A DNA stretch of 64,000 nucleotides from Enterococcus ureasiticus (GTDB lineage: Bacteria > Bacillota > Bacilli > Lactobacillales > Enterococcaceae), in assembly GCF_001730285.1 (NCBI RefSeq), contig NZ_MIJZ01000016.1, forward strand, positions 277,168 to 341,167, read 5' to 3'. Shown piece after piece: positions 20,722-29,126 of the stretch (position 1 is its first letter; the number at the start of each line of letters is the position of its first letter). Position numbers and translations under genes: made by a program. The notes beneath the pieces were generated by a model. The model did no database searches and was not told the origin of the DNA. It worked only from the letters and a program-made list of their open reading frames with translations.

Positions 20722-21514
20722 ACAAATCAAATCCTCTCCATCTCAAACCGTTGCTATGCTCTAAAAACAGACGAACATGGTAAACGTTCCTTTCATTTCC
20801 AACGATATAGATAGGAACTTGTTGCTCTATTTTAGTGAAACACAACGATTGATTCTGTTTCTCCTGAAAGAAACGCTTGGGTAAAATCGATCGGCCTGCT
20901 CCTTTTTTTATTAGGTCGATCATCAAGTAAATAGAGTCAACTTCGACAATTTTACATGTCTGCGGATTGATTAAAGATAGCATCATCTTTCTATATGGAC
21001 ATTCCTTATCTCGGCTCATCAGGTAAATATCTTGTGCACCTGTTACTGATAGCCAACCAACCGTTTCGCTAAGTAAAACGTTGTTTTTAAAGGAAGTCAT
21101 TTTGTTTGTAATCAATACATCCAGTTCTTTTTTTCCATACATTGCTTCTAATCGATCAGTTGTATAAATTAACAGCTCCAATGCAGGCTGGTAATTAATG
21201 ATATCTGTCATTTCAAAGTAATTAGATGCGATTGTTTGTGTGCAACCAATTTTTATCGGTAATTTCTTGTAATGCATTTCAATTTCATCAATTTGAGCTA
21301 AAATTATAGTTGCGTATCCTAGTAATTTTTCGCCCTCTGGAAGTAACTTAACACCGCGATTCGTCCGCTCAAAGAGCTTCACGGTCAGTTCTTGCTCTAA
21401 CAATCTAATCCGTTCAGTTATATTGGATTGCGCATATCCCATTATTCTAGCGGCTTCTGACATGGAACCTGCAACTGTTACACAACGAAAAATTCTTAAA
21501 TCATTCAGCTCCAT
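20714..21514 (-). CDS. LysR-family transcriptional regulator
   Basis: MELNDLRIFRCVTVAGSMSEAARIMGYAQSNITERIRLLEQELTVKLFERTNRGVKLLPEG is a canonical LysR winged helix. The following ~200 residues form a shortened periplasmic-binding-like effector domain, with CGAGRSILP-like sequence KKGAGRSILPKRF. Start 21514 is chosen over 21526 because GGGTGGG then acts as the ribosome binding site. The gene is divergent from the DUF4865 gene (115 bases between starts), the usual LysR arrangement, and DUF4865 genes are commonly paired with LysR regulators. It is coupled downstream to an RpiR regulator. Confidence 0.87.
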   Translation of the reverse strand: MELNDLRIFRCVTVAGSMSEAARIMGYAQSNITERIRLLEQELTVKLFERTNRGVKLLPEGEKLLGYATIILAQIDEIEMHYKKLPIKIGCTQTIASNYFEMTDIINYQPALELLIYTTDRLEAMYGKKELDVLITNKMTSFKNNVLLSETVGWLSVTGAQDIYLMSRDKECPYRKMMLSLINPQTCKIVEVDSIYLMIDLIKKGAGRSILPKRFFQEKQNQSLCFTKIEQQVPIYIVGNERNVYHVRLFLEHSNGLRWRGFDLCE

Positions 21515-21629
21515 CTTCCCACCCATTTCTTGCTATCACTAATACTGATACCGTATATCATTTTTTTGTATTATTCAATACTTTCTAAAAAGAATATACT
21601 GAATTTATCAAGAATAGGAGTTGATTTAG

Positions 21630-22169
21630 ATGCATGCTATGCAATATAAAATAATTTTACCGGATAATTATGACATGTCACTGGTTAGAAAACGAGTCGA
21701 AGAAAACGGAGCAAAAACAGATAATTTCCAAGGTCTACTCTTTAAAGCTTATCTTATTTCAGAAAAAGTACAAGGGGCAATTTCTAATTCATACTCCCCT
21801 TTATATATCTGGGAAAATTCTGAAGGGATGAATCAATTTATTTTTGCAGGATTTTACGACAATATTATTCACGATTTTGGTTGGCAAACCATTCAAATCG
21901 GTATCCCTCTAACAATAAACTTAGCAGACTGCTTTTCAGATGCTACCTACTTACTGGAACATACGATTACGATCCCTGAACAACAATCTCTAAGCGTTGT
22001 CCCAAACAAACTATTGAACATACAAGAAACCTTACCCGAAAATAGTATAGGAAAATTTATCGTCTATAATCCAGACAAATGGCAAGCTGTTGTTTTTGGA
22101 CTTTATGCTGAAAAACCAGACCAAAATAAAGCGTCTCTTTACGAGATACTTCATATTTCTACACATTAA
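21630..22169 (+). CDS. DUF4865 family protein
   Basis: The 179-residue soluble protein begins MHAMQYKIILPDNYDMSLVRKRVEENGAKTDNFQGLLFKAYLI and continues SYSPLYIWENSEGMNQFIF..FGWQTIQIG, matching the DUF4865 pattern. Its biochemical role is unknown; the repeat of a ferredoxin-like stress-domain size suggests a ligand-binding or monooxygenase-like fold, which is inference only. An AGGAG site lies nine bases before the ATG. The divergent LysR gene very probably regulates it. A stem (CTCTCTAAC with GTTAGAGAG, 22189-22219) follows the stop but lacks a clear T run. Confidence 0.75.
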   Translation: MHAMQYKIILPDNYDMSLVRKRVEENGAKTDNFQGLLFKAYLISEKVQGAISNSYSPLYIWENSEGMNQFIFAGFYDNIIHDFGWQTIQIGIPLTINLADCFSDATYLLEHTITIPEQQSLSVVPNKLLNIQETLPENSIGKFIVYNPDKWQAVVFGLYAEKPDQNKASLYEILHISTH

Positions 22170-22219
22170 AAATATATTGAGGTTCTGACCTCTCTAACCC
22201 TTTAGGATAGTTAGAGAGA

Positions 22220-22795
22220 TTAGTGTGATATGACTTCATCATGACTTTTAAAACAATGCGCCAAATGATCATCTACCATACCTGTTGCCTGCATAAAAGC
22301 ATAGACTGTCGTTGTCCCTAAGAACTTGAACCCCTTTTTCTTCAACTCTTTGCTGATTTTATCCGATAATTCTGTTGATGCTGGAACTTCTTTGACATCT
22401 TTCCAACGATTTTTAATCGGTTTTCCATCCACATAAGCCCAAATAAATCGATCAAAACTGCCATATTCCTCTTGAATCCTCATAAAGACCTGGGCATTAT
22501 TGATCGTTGCATTGATTTTCAGCTTATTTCTAATGATTCCTGGATCTTCTAATAAAGAATCGATCTTCTCTTGGGTATACTCGGCAATTTTTACATAGTC
22601 AAACTGATCATACGCACTGGTTAGAGTCTCTCTCTTTTTGAGAATCGTCGACCAACTTAATCCAGCCTGCATGCTTTCCAAAATCAACATTTCAAAAAGC
22701 TTTTGATCATCATGTTCCGCTGTTCCCCATTCTTCATCGTGATACTTCTCTTCTAATTCATTCCCTTGCGCCCAATCACACCTGATTTTTTCCAT
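22220..22795 (-). CDS. tag: DNA-3-methyladenine glycosylase I
   Basis: The protein opens EKIRCDWAQGNELEEKYHDEEWGTAEHDDQKLFEMLILESMQAGLSW, the signature of Tag, which excises N3-methyladenine from alkylated DNA. The zinc-binding residues are present: the Cys and His of the first block and the His and Cys of DDHLAHCFKSH at the C-terminus. Start 22795 is chosen because GGAG then lies eight bases upstream; the ATG at 22807 has no site. The length of 191 residues is normal. It is the last gene before the DUF4865 region and appears independently transcribed. Confidence 0.92.
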   Translation of the reverse strand: MEKIRCDWAQGNELEEKYHDEEWGTAEHDDQKLFEMLILESMQAGLSWSTILKKRETLTSAYDQFDYVKIAEYTQEKIDSLLEDPGIIRNKLKINATINNAQVFMRIQEEYGSFDRFIWAYVDGKPIKNRWKDVKEVPASTELSDKISKELKKKGFKFLGTTTVYAFMQATGMVDDHLAHCFKSHDEVISH

Positions 22796-22863
22796 ATCCG
22801 ACTCCATTCTTGTTTCGTTTATTTAAGAATACCACGAGAACGTACGTTTGTAAATTAGGTTTA

Positions 22864-22899
22864 AAAAAGATCAAGGCAATTTATTACCTTAATCTTTTC
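22864..22899 (-). terminator. terminator of the NagB-like gene
   Basis: AAGAT-AAGG and CCTT-ATCTT arms surround a ten-base loop; on the minus strand the stem is followed by TTTTTT. It lies a few bases beyond the stop at 22907. Confidence 0.75.
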
Positions 22900-22906
22900 T
22901 AGCTAT

Positions 22907-23626
<720 letters not shown>

Positions 23627-23707
23627 TTATACCTTAATTGTATAATGTGGGAACCATCCCATGTCAATGGTTTTCGAAAAAATAATAAAGCGTTTTCTTT
23701 AAAAACA

Positions 23708-23756
23708 AAAAAGGGTGTAGGTCAAAACTAAAAAATCAGTTTCGCACTACACTTTA
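23708..23756 (-). terminator. terminator of the C39-type peptidase gene
   Basis: AAGTGTAG..CTACACCCTTTTTT read on the minus strand, with an internal CGAAACT/AGTTTTG extension of the stem. It lies about 90 bases after the stop. Confidence 0.6.
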
Positions 23757-23848
23757 ACTCGAGTGAATATGTCAATAAGAAGTAGCTCCTACTTACTGCT
23801 GTAATGTATCATTTGTACTTCTTACATTTCTTTTTTTATCTTAAATCT

Positions 23849-24613
23849 CTACTTGTAAACCGCCCAAAAATTCAACGCCTCATTCATCAATTCATCCACT
23901 GTAAATTCTTTTTTCGAATGTCCTTTTGTTTCAGAATCATTTGGATCGTTCACCCAAAATTTTCCGTTATTCGTGCCGCTAAGCACCATAATATGACCCG
24001 TTTCTGTAAATAAACCTGGTTTTACCGAAATGATCACAGGATGTTTTTGTTTTAAATGTTCTTCTACAGAGGCGATATCCGTTTCAAGATCTTCAAACTG
24101 ATAGCCTTTTACCATTGCAAAATCAGAGAATGCCGACCAAGCCGTGCCTTCCCCTTCTACAAAGTAATCGTTTTTTGACCAGTTCAGAATATCTTGGGGC
24201 GTGTATGCTTTGTTATCCAAATAAGAAGATACCATAGCTAAAGATAGGATCGCGCAACCATTGATTTCTAAAGTATTCCCATCAGGATTCCCCATACCAT
24301 ATGGTGTCGCCTTCCATTTATCATCCGTTTGTAATAATAAGTTGATTGGCATCCGGTTAGTAAATTTTCCTTCGCTCAGATCCTGATTGATTTGTTCAGT
24401 ATAGGTTAGTTTTTTGACTTTCTCCGGTTCTTTTTTAGTTTCACTTGTCGCTGTTTCTTTTATCTCCTCCGCTTTTCCATCATTAAATAACGCTGAAAAG
24501 CCGTGTCCTTCTTCCATCGGTGCCACTTTTGCTAAAATCGCTCCTGCAAATGATGTTACTATTAATAATGCTATGATGTAAACTTTTGATTTATCAGTCT
24601 GTTTTTGTTTCAT
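23849..24613 (-). CDS. membrane-anchored C39-like cysteine peptidase
   Basis: The 254-residue protein has an N-terminal signal anchor (residues 10-30), a charged linker, and a C39_2 peptidase-like domain. NLLLQTDDKWKATPYGMG opens the domain, INGCAILSLAMVSSYL supplies Cys120, TGHIMVLSG supplies His207 and WVNDPND supplies the third catalytic position near residue 222. The active site would face outside the cell. Related proteins are putative extracellular papain-fold peptidases of unknown substrate. The gene stands alone with its own terminator. Confidence 0.8.
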   Translation of the reverse strand: MKQKQTDKSKVYIIALLIVTSFAGAILAKVAPMEEGHGFSALFNDGKAEEIKETATSETKKEPEKVKKLTYTEQINQDLSEGKFTNRMPINLLLQTDDKWKATPYGMGNPDGNTLEINGCAILSLAMVSSYLDNKAYTPQDILNWSKNDYFVEGEGTAWSAFSDFAMVKGYQFEDLETDIASVEEHLKQKHPVIISVKPGLFTETGHIMVLSGTNNGKFWVNDPNDSETKGHSKKEFTVDELMNEALNFWAVYK

Positions 24614-24765
24614 TGGTATCTCCCTCTTTTAAGTTGAAAGATTATGTCACTTTCTCGCTTTCAAACAAATTACATAAATAGTAATCAGTACTTCTAATAT
24701 TACTGAATATATCGAAAAAAGCAAGTAGGAATGATCATTGATAAAATTATTACGAACATATTTTC

Positions 24766-24794
24766 TTGAACTATTTGGCTTTTTTAGGTAGAAT
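24766..24794 (+). promoter_or_regulatory. sigma-A promoter of the 24855 gene
   Basis: TTGAAC (24766-24771) and TAGAAT (24789-24794) are separated by 17 bases and sit about 60 bases before the AAAGGAGG-preceded ATG. Confidence 0.65.
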
Positions 24795-24854
24795 AGTAGT
24801 ATCTGATTGTTCAGAGTCTGATAGTAGCAGTAAATTCGTAAAGGAGGTAGAAGA

Positions 24855-25220
24855 ATGGACAATAACCACAAATCAACAATGAAAAGCATTTCAAAATTGA
24901 TCAGCCAATCTTCCCAAAGTTTCTTTTCGGCGTTTTTAGACGACTCTAAAGATAAACAGAGCAAAAATAAAGAGCGTGAGGAAATTCTTAAGAAATTACA
25001 AGTTGCTTCTGCTCAAAAAAGTTTAGTTGTTTTACAATTAAAAGAAGTGCCTACTTCTCAAAAATTTGAAACAGTTTCCGGTTGGATCGTTTCTAAAAGT
25101 ATAGGTGATTCGATCATGTTACGATTACAAGCAGACAGTCAACAAATACGAATGATTACTGTTGAACATATAAAAAAAGTGAGTACCTTGTCTAAAAACG
25201 ACAAACGACTCATTAAATAA
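24855..25220 (+). CDS. hypothetical protein, 121 aa
   Basis: The start has a near-perfect AAAGGAGG site and an upstream promoter, so the gene is real. The N-terminal half is a basic helical segment (SISKLISQSSQSFFSAFLDDSKDKQSKNKEREEILKKL). The C-terminal half reads as a small beta barrel-like segment (FETVSGWIVSKSIGDSIMLRLQADSQQIRMITVEHIKKVS) that vaguely recalls YolD-type or Sm-like strands. I do not recognise a named family. It is cytoplasmic, with no membrane segment. Confidence 0.65.
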   Translation: MDNNHKSTMKSISKLISQSSQSFFSAFLDDSKDKQSKNKEREEILKKLQVASAQKSLVVLQLKEVPTSQKFETVSGWIVSKSIGDSIMLRLQADSQQIRMITVEHIKKVSTLSKNDKRLIK

Positions 25221-25230
25221 GCAAAAGGGA

Positions 25231-25706
25231 TTTGATACATAAGTCTCAAGAACCCTAAAATAGAAGACCGAAAATCGTAAAAAATGATTTTCGGTCTTCT
25301 ATTTTTTAGATTCTAGGGAGAATCCTCCTTGTTTCCTAGTCTGCTTAGCCTATATTTCCTTAAATTGACTGCCATTAGCGCGAAACCAATTCCATTGTGT
25401 GTCTGCTGTTTCCCTTGAACAAAGAACCGAGTGGTGCCTAAACAAACCTTCAAATGTCCGAAAGCTGATTCGACGTCAATTTTTCGTTGGTGATAGGTTT
25501 TACCTGTTTCTTCTAAGGACGAAAGTGTTCCTCAAGAATACTTTCAACTAATTGATCACTGGCAAAACGAATATCATTTTTTTCTAATTGAAAGCTAAAA
25601 TCAAGATTAAGAATGACTTGATTTGTAGTATAATTTTTAAAAATAATCCAAATGCTAATCAATTTGACTGCTATTTGGATTTTTTCGTTAGGAGTTATGT
25701 CTCAAA
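25231..25706 (-). mobile_element. deleted IS1182-family element (about 475 bp)
   Basis: On the minus strand a frame NYTTNQVILNLDFSFQLEKN..FASDQLVESILEEHFRP resembles the transposase N-terminus of IS1182 elements. It runs into a second frame reading TGKTYHQRKIDVESAFGHLK..THNGIGFALMAVNLRKYRL, the family's C-terminus, ending at 25313. The roughly 400 central residues are missing and the two pieces are out of frame. The boundaries carry imperfect inverted ends: TTTGATACATAAGTCTC at 25231-25247 and the complement of AGTTATGTCTCAAA at 25693-25706. A hairpin (ATAGAAGACCGAAAATC arms, 25259-25305) just inside the left end can also terminate the upstream gene. The element cannot encode transposase. Confidence 0.75.
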
Positions 25707-25831
25707 CTCTTTTTGTTTGTCTAAATGACACAATCATTATGAAAAAAACATTAACTTTATACTCCACTCCCTTTTTTGTGATAAACTTAATAAAAGTTTT
25801 CAAAACTCAGAAATCATTTTGGAGGATAGCT

Positions 25832-26308
25832 ATGAACCAATCTATCAAAAGACTCTCAGATGCAAATGAACTAGAACTAAAAGAAACGCTTGCCCTAGTC
25901 CAGCATGTTTTTTTTGAATTTGAAGCCCCTGATTATTCTAACGAAGGAATTGAGCAGTTTAAACAATTTATTTCTTTTGAGCAGATCACGAAACAATTAG
26001 TTAATCAAGAATTAATAATTTGGACACACTACACTTCCACAGCCCAAATAACCGGAATGGTTGCACTCAAATTACCTAGTCACATCTCTCTGCTTTTTGT
26101 AGACAAATCCTTCCATAAAAAGGGAATCGCTCGCCAACTAATGCAAACAGCTTCTATATATAGCCAAAAACGTTACAATACTAACAAGCTTACATTAAAT
26201 TCTTCACCTTATGCGTTTGACTTTTATAAACATATTGGTTTTGTTCCTACAGATACTCAGCAAGAAATAGATGGTATTATTTTTACACCCATGAAAAAAA
26301 TGGTATAA
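25832..26308 (+). CDS. GNAT-family N-acetyltransferase
   Basis: ATG 25832 follows TTTGGAGGA and is preferred over an open extension to 25652, which runs into the IS remnant. The 158-residue product has the acetyl-CoA-binding core of GNATs: ISLLFVDKSFHKKGIARQLMQTA (motif A, here KKGIAR in place of the usual RGxGIG) and the terminal PYAFDFYKHIGFVPT block. Substrate is unknown. It is the first of three small closely spaced plus-strand genes. Confidence 0.82.
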   Translation: MNQSIKRLSDANELELKETLALVQHVFFEFEAPDYSNEGIEQFKQFISFEQITKQLVNQELIIWTHYTSTAQITGMVALKLPSHISLLFVDKSFHKKGIARQLMQTASIYSQKRYNTNKLTLNSSPYAFDFYKHIGFVPTDTQQEIDGIIFTPMKKMV

Positions 26309-26382
26309 ATACCTACATGAAAACAGAAAAAATTATTATACTGCAGATAAATAAAACAAAACAAGAGATTGGGGGAACAATC

Positions 26383-26850
26383 ATGTACTTGAAAATGTAT
26401 GATGATACACACCAAACACTCGTCGATAATTACTGCTTATCAGAAATAAAACTGCGCTATGTCCGTGAACCAAAAATTGCAATTGCTTTAACAAAAAAAG
26501 ACCCACGACGTCATGCTGTTCTGGTTTTTAAAAATGAGCATTTGGTTGCTTTTTTGAGCCTTTTTGAAGCAAAAGGCAGCAGCACCTATTCTGATAATAA
26601 GAACAGTCTATTAGTTCAAGACCTTTCAACTGACTATCGACATTTAAGAAAAGGGTATGTCAAACAAGCCGTTCAATTGCTACCAAGATTCATTCATCAA
26701 CATTTTTCAAACATCGATCAACTTACGATCATTGTCAATGAAGACAAAGCGTTCACTAAAGCCTTATGTTTAGAAGTGGGTTTCAAAGATATCAGTCATC
26801 AGCTCCCACATATCTATGGTTCTCAAGTACTTTTGGAGATCCCTATTTAA
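26383..26850 (+). CDS. GNAT-like acetyltransferase
   Basis: ATG 26383 has a GGGGGA site; the open frame reaches back to 26317 without one. The 155-residue protein shows a weaker GNAT pattern: SLLVQDLSTDYRHLRKGYVKQAVQLLPRF as the motif A region and LTIIVNEDKAFTKALCLEVGFKD as the C-terminal strand-helix. The RxxGxxK-like loop is present as RKGYVKQ. The substrate is unknown. It lies 74 bases after the first GNAT and 23 before the ACT gene, suggesting one transcript. Confidence 0.72.
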   Translation: MYLKMYDDTHQTLVDNYCLSEIKLRYVREPKIAIALTKKDPRRHAVLVFKNEHLVAFLSLFEAKGSSTYSDNKNSLLVQDLSTDYRHLRKGYVKQAVQLLPRFIHQHFSNIDQLTIIVNEDKAFTKALCLEVGFKDISHQLPHIYGSQVLLEIPI

Positions 26851-26873
26851 GAAAGATACCTGGAGGAAACGCA

Positions 26874-27257
26874 ATGCAATTAAAACTACTTGATAAACTA
26901 AACTATACGATCATGAAATTTCCTGCTCATACTGAAATCCCTACCTCATTTCATGAGATAAAAGCATTCAAAAGTATTACCTATACAGAAGATGAGTGCT
27001 CTATTGTTGTCCCTTCTGGCACACTAGAGACCAATCAAGCACTTTCTATCGATACAGATTGGCTTATCATTCAAATCGTCGGTGAATTGGATTTTTCACT
27101 AGTTGGTATTTTAACTCAACTAGCTAATCCATTAGCTGAAAATCAGATTTCTATTTTTGCCTTATCTACTTATAATACGGATTACCTTTTAATCAAAAAC
27201 AAAGACAAAGAAAAAGCCACCCAAGTATTACGTGATTGCGGTCATACCTTTCACTAA
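26874..27257 (+). CDS. ACT-domain protein (COG3603/CASTOR-like)
   Basis: ATG 26874 has GGAGGAAAC upstream. The 127-residue protein carries two small ACT-like units, ending WLIIQIVGELDFSLVGILTQLANPLAENQISIFALSTYNTDYLLIKNKDKEKATQVLRDCGHTF, the pattern of stand-alone ACT proteins thought to bind amino acids. The role may be sensing or regulating amino-acid-dependent activity of partner proteins; that is inferred from the family. Confidence 0.82.
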   Translation: MQLKLLDKLNYTIMKFPAHTEIPTSFHEIKAFKSITYTEDECSIVVPSGTLETNQALSIDTDWLIIQIVGELDFSLVGILTQLANPLAENQISIFALSTYNTDYLLIKNKDKEKATQVLRDCGHTFH

Positions 27258-27398
27258 ACCTTTAATGAGCGAGCTATGATAGTTCAGAGTTACCCTTTTT
27301 CTGCTAATCTCTTGTTGATTTCCCTTTTATGGGTATTATCCTAGCAATCTGATACAATAAAGAAGACAGAAAGTACATTTATTAAAAGGAGATATGTA

Positions 27399-28133
27399 AT
27401 GAAAAATGAATATGACAACCCTAATTTTTTTGCGGCATACAGCCAAATGGATCGTTCAAAAAAGGGGCTGGAAGGTGCTGGTGAATGGCATGAGCTAAAA
27501 AAACTACTACCTGACTTCGCTGGAAAAACTGTACTGGATCTGGGGTGCGGTTACGGTTGGCATTGTCGGTATGCAGTCGAAAACGGTGCTGAAAAAGTCA
27601 TTGGAATTGATTTATCTGGACGAATGATTGAAAAAGCGAAGGAAATGACCGATTCTCCGAAAATCAGTTATCACTTAATGGGCATGGAAGAAATTGATGG
27701 ATTGAACGAAACATTTGATATTATAATCAGCTCATTAGCACTTCATTATGTGCCGTCATTCGACGAGATTGCCAAGAAGGTCAATCACTGTTTAAAACCT
27801 GGCGGTGATTTTATCTTTTCTGCTGAACATCCGATTTTCACAGCACAAGGAACAGAAGACTGGATCTACGATCAAGAGGGGCAACCACTCTATTGGCCTG
27901 TTGACCGTTATTTTGATGAAAGTATTCGCGAAACAACCTTTTTAGGGGAAACTGTAATGAAATACCACAAAACATTGACTACCTATTTAGATGGCTTACT
28001 AACAAATGGCTTCCAAATCACTCGTTTAGTTGAGCCTATGCCTGCTCCTGAAATGCTGGAAACAAGCGCTGAAATGCGTAATGAACTACGCAGACCTATG
28101 ATGTTGCTAGTTTCTGCTAAAAAAAATAACTAA
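27399..28133 (+). CDS. class I SAM-dependent methyltransferase
   Basis: The 244-residue cytoplasmic protein has the Rossmann methyltransferase motifs: VLDLGCGYGWHCRYA (motif I, SAM binding), GIDLSGRMIEKAK (acidic loop at beta 2), DIIISSLALHYV (motif II/III) and LKPGGDFIFSAEHP (post-motif III). It resembles small-molecule methyltransferases of the UbiE/Methyltransf_11 type. The acceptor is unknown. An AAAGGAGATATGTA start region and a strong terminator mark it as a single gene. Confidence 0.88.
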   Translation: MKNEYDNPNFFAAYSQMDRSKKGLEGAGEWHELKKLLPDFAGKTVLDLGCGYGWHCRYAVENGAEKVIGIDLSGRMIEKAKEMTDSPKISYHLMGMEEIDGLNETFDIIISSLALHYVPSFDEIAKKVNHCLKPGGDFIFSAEHPIFTAQGTEDWIYDQEGQPLYWPVDRYFDESIRETTFLGETVMKYHKTLTTYLDGLLTNGFQITRLVEPMPAPEMLETSAEMRNELRRPMMLLVSAKKNN

Positions 28134-28134
28134 T

Positions 28135-28183
28135 AAAAAATGCCCTGACTTTAGTTGATACACTAAGTCAATGGCATTTTTTT
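28135..28183 (+). terminator. terminator of the methyltransferase gene
   Basis: AAAAATGCC-TGACTTAG and CTAAGTCA-GGCATTTTT type arms (AATGCCCTGACTT / AAGTCAATGGCATT) followed by a T run. Confidence 0.8.
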
Positions 28184-28449
28184 GCTTCCTTTCGCTTAAC
28201 CTTCATCTGCTATTTCATTTTTCCTAACCTTTTTGAAAACAACTTCCCTAAAAGCAGATGTCCTTCTCGATAAAAAGTACGTATAGCCAAAACTAGAAAA
28301 AACAATCAATGTCCAACTTCATTATATTCAAACTGTCCGTAAATAAAATAGTTATTAAACATATCTCCCAATCCACACAGAATAAACTTCGTGGAAATAA
28401 AAATTAGGAACTGCTATACTAGACTCACACACAAAAGGAGGAACACAAC
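28184..28449. other. intergenic, promoter region of the DUF1622 gene
   Basis: No open frame stands out. A distant pair CATCTGCT / AGCAGATG (28203-28258) can form a weak stem. A TATACT box at about 28414 is the probable -10 of the DUF1622 gene, with an AAAGGAGGA site at its start. Confidence 0.4.
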
Positions 28450-28848
28450 ATGCACGATTTAGCACAAATGATCATGGATAATTTGATTCCCTTTTTTGAT
28501 TTGTTTATTTTGGCGTTAAATATATTTTCGATTATCGTCTTGGTTTGGGGCGTTGTGATGGCCGGTATTGATTTTCTGAAAAGTGAAAAAAACGATCGAA
28601 ATCGGATCGTCATGGCTCGGCAAAATAATTTTATTAAAAGCTTTCTAGGTAGCTACATTCTACTGAGTTTAGAAATACTAATTGCCGCTGACATTATTGA
28701 ATCGATCATTAAGCCAACATTTCAAGATATTTTAAAATTAGCCATTTTAGTAGTGATCCGAACTGTGATCTCTTACTTCTTGCATAAAGAAATTGAAGAT
28801 GCCTTGAAAGATAAGGAAAATGAAAATGATGCAAAAAAGACGAGCTGA
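28450..28848 (+). CDS. DUF1622 membrane protein
   Basis: The 132-residue protein has three predicted membrane helices (12-40, 60-80, 90-110). It carries the DUF1622 features: a long first helix (LFILALNIFSIIVLVWGVVMAG), GSYILLSLEILIAADIIESII and a terminal VIRTVISYFLHKEIEDAL helix. The family is widespread in bacteria and its function is unknown; a channel or small transporter has been suggested only by topology. It is monocistronic with an AAAGGAGG site. Confidence 0.85.
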   Translation: MHDLAQMIMDNLIPFFDLFILALNIFSIIVLVWGVVMAGIDFLKSEKNDRNRIVMARQNNFIKSFLGSYILLSLEILIAADIIESIIKPTFQDILKLAILVVIRTVISYFLHKEIEDALKDKENENDAKKTS

Positions 28849-28867
28849 CTGAGCTCGTCTTTTTTGC
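28834..28867. terminator. terminator after DUF1622
   Basis: AAAGACGAGCT pairs with AGCTCGTCTTT across a short loop, followed by TTTTT; it overlaps the end of the coding sequence and also faces the converging minus-strand operon. Confidence 0.85.
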
Positions 28868-28871
28868 TATT

Positions 28872-29120
28872 TTACATCATTCGTTGAACAGCCACTTGAT
28901 GTGTATATTTAATTTGCAACATGGTGGCACAAATCAACGTTGCTATCATAACTGGAATCAGTGAACCGATCCACGTACTGATCATCACTGTAATACCAAC
29001 CAGAAAAATCGAGCCTAAAAGCAACGACCATAACTTTCTTTGAATAAGCCATTGATTTTCTTTTAATAGATAATGTGTACCGAATATAATAAATCCGCTA
29101 ATGATATAAATCATCTTCAC
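28872..29120 (-). CDS. small membrane protein, 82 aa
   Basis: The protein is almost entirely hydrophobic with about three membrane helices separated by a KENQWLIQRKLW loop. I do not recognise a family. It starts six bases after the stop of the PTS permease gene with an AGGAGGGTG site, so it is the last gene of the beta-glucoside operon. Its link to sugar uptake is unknown. Confidence 0.6.
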   Translation of the reverse strand: MKMIYIISGFIIFGTHYLLKENQWLIQRKLWSLLLGSIFLVGITVMISTWIGSLIPVMIATLICATMLQIKYTHQVAVQRMM

Positions 29121-29126
29121 ACCCTC

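Noticed and set aside
24647..24964. A 105-codon minus-strand frame
   Set aside because: It is antisense to the promoter and start of the well-supported 24855 gene and has no ribosome binding site.
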